A stretch of DNA of 64,000 bases, from assembly GCF_001660485.1 (NCBI RefSeq), contig NZ_CP013979.1:2976001-3040000 (forward strand), read 5' to 3'. How positions within the stretch are numbered: position 1 is the first letter of the stretch; every line of letters begins with the position of its first letter. The translations under genes and the position numbers were made by a program. This stretch comes from Agromyces aureus. Its GTDB lineage: Bacteria; Actinomycetota; Actinomycetes; Actinomycetales; Microbacteriaceae. Below are positions 16,339-24,100 of this stretch, in pieces. The notes under the pieces were generated by a model. It searched no databases. It was given only the letters and a program-made list of their open reading frames with translations, and was not told the DNA's origin.

Positions 16339-18731
16339 GACCGACTCCCTCTCCGGCTGACAGCGTACCCGCCGAGCGACGTCAGCGAGATCGCCGCGAG
16401 CCATCGCTCCCGTCGCGTGCGCGGGGCCGCGAGCCGTCGCTGCAGTTCGTCGACCGAACGCCACACGCGCTCGTCGTCGCCGTCCTGGGGCCCGCCCGGT
16501 GCGAAGACCGCGCGGTCCACGACCGACGCGAGCACGAGCGGCGCGAGCCCGCCGACCGTCGCCGCCTGCTCGGCCCTCGTCGAGTTCGACCGGATCGGAT
16601 ACCCGTAGTCGGCCGCCGTGTCGGCGAACTCCTGCCACCCGCCCTCGATGCGATCGACGGGCGACTCGGCTTGACGGCGCACGCGCCGACGACGGATCTT
16701 CGCCACGATCACGGCGAGGAACGGGCTCGCGATGAGGGCGAGCACGAGCACGCTGAGCCCGGCGATCGTCGCGACCGTCGTGAGCACGCCGAGCCAGCGA
16801 CCGAGATCGTCCTGCGGCCGGTCGTCGGAGCGGTCGCTCGGCGAGCCGTTCTCGTCGACCTGCGTGCGCTCGGGCGGCGGCGGCAGCGCCGACTCGGGCC
16901 TCGACACGATCTCGGGCTGGTCGGGCTCCCGCTCGGGGATCTCGCTCGGCACCGGGTTCGGGTCGAGCGCGATCCAGGCGCCGTCGGCGCGCTGCACCTC
17001 GATCCAGGCCTGCAGGTCGTCGCGGCGGAGCACCGTGGGGGACGCCGCGTCCGCCGCGGGGCGCCCGGTCGTCGGCGCGTCGGCCGCGACATCCGATGCA
17101 TCCTCCAAAGCATCGGTCGACGCCGTGTACCCGACGACGACGCGCGCGGGGAAGCCGATCCTCCGCGCCATGAGCGCGGCCGCGACCGCGTACTGCTCCC
17201 CGTCGCCGACCATCGGCTGGTCGGCCGCGAGCTGCGCGAGCCGGTCGAGCGCATGCCCGGAACGGCTCGCCACGGAGTCGGAGATCGTGCCGTGGCTCAC
17301 GTACCCGGTGCTGTGGAAGCCCTGGATGACGGCGGCGAGGCGCCGGCCGGGGGCGTCCGAGGCCGGAGCCCACGTGTCGAGGAGGTCGTCGAGCTCGGCC
17401 GGCAGTTCGGGAGCAGCCGGGACCACGCTGGTTCCGGGCTGCATCTCGCCGAGCTGCGACGGGTCGAGCATGGCGACCGACCATGCGGTGTAGGTGTCGC
17501 CCCGCTGGAGGCCGGAGGCGACGGCCCCCGTGCCGGTGGTGTCGTTGTACACGAATCCGTCGGCGAGGGTCTCGGCCCTCGGCCCGCCGAAGTCGATGCG
17601 CTCCAACTGTCCGATTCCCGGGACCCACACGTCGTCGTAGGCGGCGACCGCGACCGAGATGCGCACTGGCTCGCCCTCCACGCCCGACTGGTCGAGCCGG
17701 TACGGGAGCCGGGTGAAGCTGCCGGAAACGGAGGTGCCATCGGCGCCGCCCACCGAGTACACGATGCCGTTGTAGGTGTCGAGCGTGGCGATCGCGAGCC
17801 CGGCACCCGGCGGCAGTCCCTGCACCTGGAGCATCGCATCGTCGGCATCCGTCGGGTCGAACGCGGCCCGGAACGAGGACAGGGGGCTCTCGTGCGCCCG
17901 CGGCTCGAACGGCTGCTGCACCTCGGAGCGCACGACGGTGCGGGCCTGCGCCGGCATCAGGAAGGTCGCGGCGCTCGCACCCATCGACGCGACGACGAGG
18001 ATCGCGGATGCCCCGAGCAGGCGCCGGGCGTCGCCGAAGGCCCGCTCGACCGCCGAGCGCCCGCCGAGCGCATGCCGGTCCATGATCGCGACGTGCACGA
18101 GCCAGCCGACGATCGCGACGAGGAACCAGAGTCCCGCCGCGAGCGCGAACCCCCCGTGCACGACGCCGAGCAGGATCCCGGCGGTCATCAGCGCGGCCGG
18201 CGGGAGGACCGCCACGACCGGATGCCGCGTGCGGAAGGCGATCGTGACCGCGGCCGCCGAGGCGAGGAGCGTGAGCAGGAACGGCGGCACGAGCAGCGCC
18301 TGGTACGAGCCGACCGGAACGGCGATCGTGACGAGCTGCTTCCATGACAGGGCCGTCGCGGCGATCAGGTCGAGCATGCCCTGAGGTGTCGGCAGGACGC
18401 CGGCATAGGCCCGCGACGGCACGGCCGCGGGCACCCCCAGCAGCAGGAAGGCGAACACCAGCGCGAGGAGCACCTTCCACGACGGCCAGGCCCTCCGTGC
18501 GCCGACGAGTCCGACGCCCATGCCCGCGATCATGGCCACGGCAGCAGCGACGAGGAACTCCGTGCTCTCGTAGACCGGCCACCACGGGATGAGCGCCGCG
18601 ACGAGCAGCAGGACGAGCAGCGCGATCGAGACGGTCGTCGACCAGGCCGAGCGGCCGACGCCGTCCGGCGACCCGATGCCGGTGCCGGTCCTCCTTCCGG
18701 CGCCGGGGCTCCCCCGCAGTCGTGCGTTCAC
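16335..18731 (-). CDS. TgpA-like transglutaminase-fold membrane protein lacking catalytic Cys and His
   Basis: A 798-residue protein with about eight membrane helices in the first 260 residues, an extracytoplasmic region (about 260-660) with a transglutaminase-like core, one more helix near 655-680 and a cytosolic tail. In active members the core motif is G-D-C-E-Q and the second motif H-A-W; here they read G-D-G-E-Q (G511 for Cys) and L-Q-A-W (Q574 for His), while the third position is kept (D590 in L-D-P-N-P). It should therefore be a pseudoenzyme or scaffold. The GTG start at 18731 overlaps the DUF58 stop (GTGA). It forms the common MoxR-DUF58-transglutaminase trio, here inside the kinase/FHA operon. 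Confidence 0.85.
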   Translation of the reverse strand: MNARLRGSPGAGRRTGTGIGSPDGVGRSAWSTTVSIALLVLLLVAALIPWWPVYESTEFLVAAAVAMIAGMGVGLVGARRAWPSWKVLLALVFAFLLLGVPAAVPSRAYAGVLPTPQGMLDLIAATALSWKQLVTIAVPVGSYQALLVPPFLLTLLASAAAVTIAFRTRHPVVAVLPPAALMTAGILLGVVHGGFALAAGLWFLVAIVGWLVHVAIMDRHALGGRSAVERAFGDARRLLGASAILVVASMGASAATFLMPAQARTVVRSEVQQPFEPRAHESPLSSFRAAFDPTDADDAMLQVQGLPPGAGLAIATLDTYNGIVYSVGGADGTSVSGSFTRLPYRLDQSGVEGEPVRISVAVAAYDDVWVPGIGQLERIDFGGPRAETLADGFVYNDTTGTGAVASGLQRGDTYTAWSVAMLDPSQLGEMQPGTSVVPAAPELPAELDDLLDTWAPASDAPGRRLAAVIQGFHSTGYVSHGTISDSVASRSGHALDRLAQLAADQPMVGDGEQYAVAAALMARRIGFPARVVVGYTASTDALEDASDVAADAPTTGRPAADAASPTVLRRDDLQAWIEVQRADGAWIALDPNPVPSEIPEREPDQPEIVSRPESALPPPPERTQVDENGSPSDRSDDRPQDDLGRWLGVLTTVATIAGLSVLVLALIASPFLAVIVAKIRRRRVRRQAESPVDRIEGGWQEFADTAADYGYPIRSNSTRAEQAATVGGLAPLVLASVVDRAVFAPGGPQDGDDERVWRSVDELQRRLAAPRTRRERWLAAISLTSLGGYAVSRRGSRS

Positions 18732-20113
18732 GCGACCGACGCCGTTCTGGCGAGCATGGCCCGAAGGTCCTCGAGGTAGCCGATGCCGAAGACGGTGAGC
18801 CCGGCGACCGTGCGCGCCGACGCGTCGCCCTCGGGCGAGCACTGCACGCCGATCGCGTCCACGCCCATCGGCAGGCGCGATGCGGCGGCCCGCAGCGGCG
18901 CGGTACCGCGGGCCGTGCCGGTCACGAGGAAGGCGAGCGAGACGCCGGGCAGGGCCTCGGCCGCGGCGGGCGCGACATCCGAGATCATCGCCGCATGCTC
19001 GTCGCGCTCGATCAGGCACAGCGAATCGAGCAGCCGGTCGCGCGTGACCGTCGGGAGTTCGCGCACGCGGCCGAGCGGGCCACGCGTCGACGTGCCCCTG
19101 GCAGCGGTGGCGTATCGAACGCCGGAGCCGGCCGCCGCCACCTGCCCGTGCGCCGGGCGAGCGCCCGACACCACGAACGACACCGTGCGAGCATCCCGGA
19201 TCGCCCTCGCCCCGACCGATGCGGCGGCGCTGACCGCGAGCTCGAACTCGGCGTCGTCGATGTAGGCCGACGGGTCGAGATCGAGTACCACCAGCAGTCG
19301 GCTACGGCGGGTCTCCTCGAACTGCCGGACCATGAACGTGCCGGTCTTCGCGCTGCTCTTCCAGTGGATGAAGCGACGATCGTCTCCCGGCAGATACTCC
19401 CGGAGCGCGTGGAAGGCGATGTCGCTCGCGGTCAGGTCGCGTGTCGGCGATCCCTCGAGGTCGCGGATGAAGCCCGAGCTGAGGGCGGCGATCGCCACGG
19501 TACGCGGATGCACGTGGAGCTCGGCGACCTCCGACCAGACGATCTCGCGACGCATGAGTCCGAGCGGGTCGGCGCGGACGGTGCGCGCCGGGCCGACCGA
19601 CACGACCCCGCGACGATCGGTCGGCACCCGGAAGGAACGGTCGAACGCGGCGCCCCGCGCGAGCCCCGGCAGGACCCACTCCATGACTTGGCGGCCGACG
19701 GGCACCTCGAGCTTGACGCCGCCCCACCTGCGATGGCCTGGGTTCTCGGCGACGAGTCGCGCCTGCGCGGGTTCGCCGACGACGACGCGCGGCGTGGGCA
19801 GCGACAGCCCGATCGTCGATGCACCGCGACCGAGGAGCCAGACGGATGCCGCGCACGCGACGAGTGCGAGCCCCCACCCGAGCACGAGGGACTCGCGCCA
19901 TCCGAACGCCGACCCCACCGCGAACGCGGCGACCGCGCCGAGGATCACGGCCCAGCCGCGCGCCGTCACGACGGAGCCGACCGCGCGCCGCCATTCGTCG
20001 AGGAGTCCGAGCGCCCGACCCGTCCCGCGCACGAGGTGCGCGATCACCGCCGCGAGCACGCCCTCCCGACGGGCGTCCTCCGGCATCGAGGTGCGGGTCT
20101 CGGCGAGGCTCAC
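18728..20113 (-). CDS. DUF58 domain protein
   Basis: A 461-residue protein with two or three hydrophobic helices near residues 40-90 and the DUF58 signature around 240-290: G-D-D-R-R-F-I-H-W-K-S-S-A-K followed by V-R-Q-F-E and V-V-L-D-L-D. DUF58 resembles von Willebrand factor A folds and almost always sits beside MoxR ATPases, which are thought to act as chaperones for VWA partners. The start is a GTG 4 bases after the moxR stop, and the end overlaps the next gene. No enzymatic activity is known for the family. Confidence 0.88.
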   Translation of the reverse strand: MSLAETRTSMPEDARREGVLAAVIAHLVRGTGRALGLLDEWRRAVGSVVTARGWAVILGAVAAFAVGSAFGWRESLVLGWGLALVACAASVWLLGRGASTIGLSLPTPRVVVGEPAQARLVAENPGHRRWGGVKLEVPVGRQVMEWVLPGLARGAAFDRSFRVPTDRRGVVSVGPARTVRADPLGLMRREIVWSEVAELHVHPRTVAIAALSSGFIRDLEGSPTRDLTASDIAFHALREYLPGDDRRFIHWKSSAKTGTFMVRQFEETRRSRLLVVLDLDPSAYIDDAEFELAVSAAASVGARAIRDARTVSFVVSGARPAHGQVAAAGSGVRYATAARGTSTRGPLGRVRELPTVTRDRLLDSLCLIERDEHAAMISDVAPAAAEALPGVSLAFLVTGTARGTAPLRAAASRLPMGVDAIGVQCSPEGDASARTVAGLTVFGIGYLEDLRAMLARTASVA

Positions 20114-20117
20114 GGTC

Positions 20118-21110
20118 TCACACGGCCTGCCTCGAGGATGGCGGCGGCGTCTCGATCAGCACCTGGGCGATCAGGTTCGACGCAGTCACGCCGTCGAACT
20201 CCGCCTCGGCGTCGAGGATCAGGCGGTGCGCGAGCACGGGCTCGGCGAGCGCCTTGACGTCGTCGGGCACCACGTAGTGCCGCCCTCGGCCGGCCGCATG
20301 CGTCTTGGCCGCGCGGATGAGGGCCAGCGCGCCGCGCACGCTCACGCCGAGCCGCACCTCGCGCGTGGTCCTGGTCGCATCGACCAGCCGTGACACGTAG
20401 TCGTGGATCGTCGGATCGACGTGCACCGTGCGCGCCGCGGCCGCCATCTGCACGATCTCGGACGCGTCGAGCTGCGGCTCGACCTCCACCCCGTGAGCCC
20501 GCTGGTCGGCGCCCTCGAGGATCCGGATGGTCGACGCGTGGTCGGGGTAGCCGATCGAGGTGCGCATGAGGAACCGATCGAGCTGCGCCTCCGGCAGCCG
20601 GTAGGTGCCCGCCTGCTCCACCGGGTTCTGCGTGGCGATCACCATGAACGGATGCCCCACCGGGTGGGTCCGCCCGTCGACGGTGACCTGGCCCTCCTCC
20701 ATGACCTCGAGCAGGGCCGACTGCGTCTTCGGGCTCGCCCGGTTGATCTCGTCGGCGAGCACGATGTTGGCGAAGACCGGTCCCGGATGGAACTCGAACG
20801 CCCCGCTGCGCTGGTCGTACACGGTGACGCCCGTGATGTCGCCCGGCAGGAGGTCGGGCGTGAACTGGACGCGGTTGCTGGTGCCGTGCACCGATTGCGC
20901 CATCGCCCTGGCGAGGGAGGTCTTGCCGGTTCCCGGCACGTCGTCGAGCAGCAGATGGCCCTCGCTGAGGAAGGCCGTGAAGGCGAGACGCACGACCCGG
21001 TTCTTGCCGAGCAGCACGGTCTCGACGGCCCCGACCAGGCGGTCGAGGTTCGCGGCGAAGCTCGAGGCCTCGTCGGGGGTCATCGTCATTCGTCCTCCAT
21101 CGTGCGTCAC
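20118..21110 (-). CDS. MoxR-family AAA+ ATPase
   Basis: A 330-residue cytosolic AAA+ ATPase. Walker A is V-P-G-T-G-K-T-S (58-65), Walker B V-L-A-D-E-I-N-R-A (about 114-122), and sensor 1 lies in A-T-Q-N-P. MoxR proteins act as chaperones for neighbouring VWA/DUF58 proteins. The GTG at 21110 overlaps the preceding stop (GTGA), as in other joints of this operon; however GGAGGA lies 9 nt before an internal ATG (residue 10, M-T-P-D-E), so translation may start there. Confidence 0.9.
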   Translation of the reverse strand: MTHDGGRMTMTPDEASSFAANLDRLVGAVETVLLGKNRVVRLAFTAFLSEGHLLLDDVPGTGKTSLARAMAQSVHGTSNRVQFTPDLLPGDITGVTVYDQRSGAFEFHPGPVFANIVLADEINRASPKTQSALLEVMEEGQVTVDGRTHPVGHPFMVIATQNPVEQAGTYRLPEAQLDRFLMRTSIGYPDHASTIRILEGADQRAHGVEVEPQLDASEIVQMAAAARTVHVDPTIHDYVSRLVDATRTTREVRLGVSVRGALALIRAAKTHAAGRGRHYVVPDDVKALAEPVLAHRLILDAEAEFDGVTASNLIAQVLIETPPPSSRQAV

Positions 21111-24100
21111 GGGTTCTGATACCTCACTCTCACGCCGGCGACCTCAACATCCAACCAGACCCGGTCGCCCGGCCGGGCTCCGGGGATCCGGCAGCCGGTG
21201 TCCCGCTGCGCGGCCACGCCGACGTCGTCGCCCTCGACTCCGCATCGGAAGCTCGCGGGGATCCCCGAGTTGTCCGGCGCCGATCCCCACGTCCACGTCG
21301 CGCCGGCGGCATCCCAGACGCGCGAGGGCAGCGCGAAGGTGAGCGAGGGGCGGGCATCGGTCGGCAGGATCTTCGACCACGGCCCGCAACTGCCCCACGG
21401 AGAGCATTGCCGGATCTGGAAGCGCACCGTCTCGCCGAACGGCCGGCCGAGGACGGCGCGGAGCCACCCGGTTCCGGCGAAGTCCTTTGGCGCGCCGAGC
21501 TGAGCACCGTCGGCGTCGACCGCGACGATCTGCAGTCGCTCGCCCGGCTGGACCTCGGAGATGTATCGATCCCAGGTGTCCTGGGTCATCCAGTCCATGC
21601 CGCTCTGCACCGACGTGACCGGTCCCGGCGGCTCGCGCACCACGACCACTCCGACCCCCGTGCTCGCGCACGCCGACCGGTTGTAGCCCCAGACCACGAA
21701 CGCGTAGCTCGCGGCTTCGGTGGTCGCACCCGAGAACTGCACGCTCGAGGCATCCGGTCCGGTCGCGACCATGTCGAGCACCGTTCCGCCGCGCGACGGG
21801 CCGATGACGGCACCGGGGGCAGGCGCCGTGACCGAACAGCTCTGTGCGCCCGTCGGCGGTGCGGTCGTGCCCTCGGCGAGGCGCTGCACGAAGTACCCGC
21901 CGATCGCGTCGCCGTTGCCGTCGAACGGGCTCCAGCTGACGGTGACGGTTCCGGCGAGCGCATCGCCGACGACGCTGATGCCGCCCGGCACCGGGGCGCC
22001 GAACGGCGTACCGGAACCGGTGCTCTCGGCCCACACCGCCATCGCCGGATAGGCCTCGTTCCTGGCGCTCACCGAGAACTCGACCAGACTGCCGTTCTCG
22101 AGCGCACGCGAGTCGACCTGGCACCGCGAGGCGGTGCAGACCGAGGCGGCGTCGACCTCGGTCGGAACACCGCCGACGACCACGACGTAGGAGTGCACCG
22201 CGCTGCCCGCGCCGGCCGAGACCGGAGACCAACTGAGCCGCAGCCGGCCGTCGAGCGGTGCGGCGCCCAGCCCGGCCGGGGCCGGCGGCACGACGTCGGA
22301 CCAGATCGGCCCTGGTGCGTCCACCGGGTCGGAGAGCCCGATGCCGTTACGGGCCTGCACGCGCAGCAGCACCGCATCGGCTCGACCGTTGCCGAGCGTC
22401 GCCACCCGACAGGTCGTCACGGCGCACTCGGTCGTCGCCAGCACGGCGCCCGACACCGGGTCGATGAGGCCGATGCGGTATCCGACGATCGGAGAGTTGT
22501 TGAAGGCGCCGGCGCCGAACACCAGGTCGAGGGTGCGATCTCCGAAGCCGGTCACCCTGGGCGCCGACACCGGCTCGGGGCGGTCCTGCACCGACACCGT
22601 GACGGTTCCCCACGCGAAGCGGTCCGGGTCGTCGGTCGCGTCGGCGACCTGGTACTGCAGGGTCGTGTTCACCGGTTCCGCATCGTCGGCGACCTCGACG
22701 AGCAGGGTCGACCCGCCCTCGACGGTGATCGAGACCCCGTCGGGCAGGGTATCGAGGCCGCGCAACGACTTCACGCGCAGCGGCGTGTCCGGGAACGGGT
22801 TCGTGCCGCCGTCGTTCGCGAGCACGTCGACGCTCGTCGCCGCACCGCGCTGCACGACCGCGGAGTCCGCCACCGGACGCGCGAGCGGCCTCGTCGACGG
22901 CACCACCTGGAGATCGATGCGCCCGGGGATGCCCTCGCCCGCCGCGTCGGCGACCTCGACGGCGACGGAGGCCTTCGAGCCCACGGGCTTCGACGCCGAC
23001 GGGGTGACCGTCAGCCGATCGCCGTCGAGTTCGAACCCGAATCCCTCGGGCAGCGGATCGACGAGCCGGTACTCCAACTCGTCGGTCCGGTCCTTGTAGG
23101 GGTAGGTCGTCAATCTCCCGAGATCGATCGGCTTCGCCTTGCCCTGTTCGAAATCGATCGACCCGCCGTCGAACACGGGTGCCTGGTCCGTGGTCGCGTT
23201 CACCGTGATCGGGATCACGATCGTGCCCGTGCGGCCGGTCGGGTCCGCCCCGGATTCGCCGTCGGTGGCCGTGAACGAGATCGATGCGGGGCCGAAGTAC
23301 CCCGCCTCGCTGCGGAATCGGAGGGTTCGCTCGTCGACCCAGGGGTCCGCGCCGTCGCTGTGCGCAGCCCGCACCGTCGCGGCATCCGCGATGCGAACCG
23401 GACGACCGGATGCCGCGATCACGAAGTCCTCGATGTCGAGCTCGACGCTCTGGCCGCTCCGCACGGCGACGCGGGGCGCGTCGCGTCGGAGCTGGGGGAT
23501 CGCGTCGTCGCGCCCCGGCACGCGGATGAACGCGTGCGAGACGACCGAGGGATCCTCGGGGTGGGTCAGCGAGAACGGGATGATCCGGCGTCGGTCCTCG
23601 ACGTCGATCCGGATGCGACCGTCGCGCAGCACTTCGGCGCCCTCGTCGAATCCGTCGACCAGGGCGACGTCGAGATCGGAGACGTCGGCATCGGCGAGGA
23701 ACGCGTCGGCGAGCACGTCGACGTCGACCCGCTCCCGATCGAGGATGTCGGTGAGGTTCAGGACCACGTCGTCGACGTCGGGTCTGGCGAAGGGCGCGTC
23801 CTCGCTCGCGATGACGGTCAGGAAGCTCGACGCGGTGCCGAGCCGATCGTTGCCGACCGTGTACTGGAAGCTGTAGGAGCCCTCGACGTCGGGCACCACG
23901 ACGTCGACCCGGTCGTCGATGAACGAGGCGGGTGCGCCGCCCTGCTGTTCGGAGACCCCCGTGATCTCGAGTGCGCCCCCGTCGGGATCGTTGTCGTTGG
24001 CGAGCACGCGCACCGAGACGGTGCGCCCCGGGCGCACGAGCACGGTGTCCTCGACGGCGACCGGGTTCCTGGCGCCCTCCGGACGTGCGGCGATGCCCAC

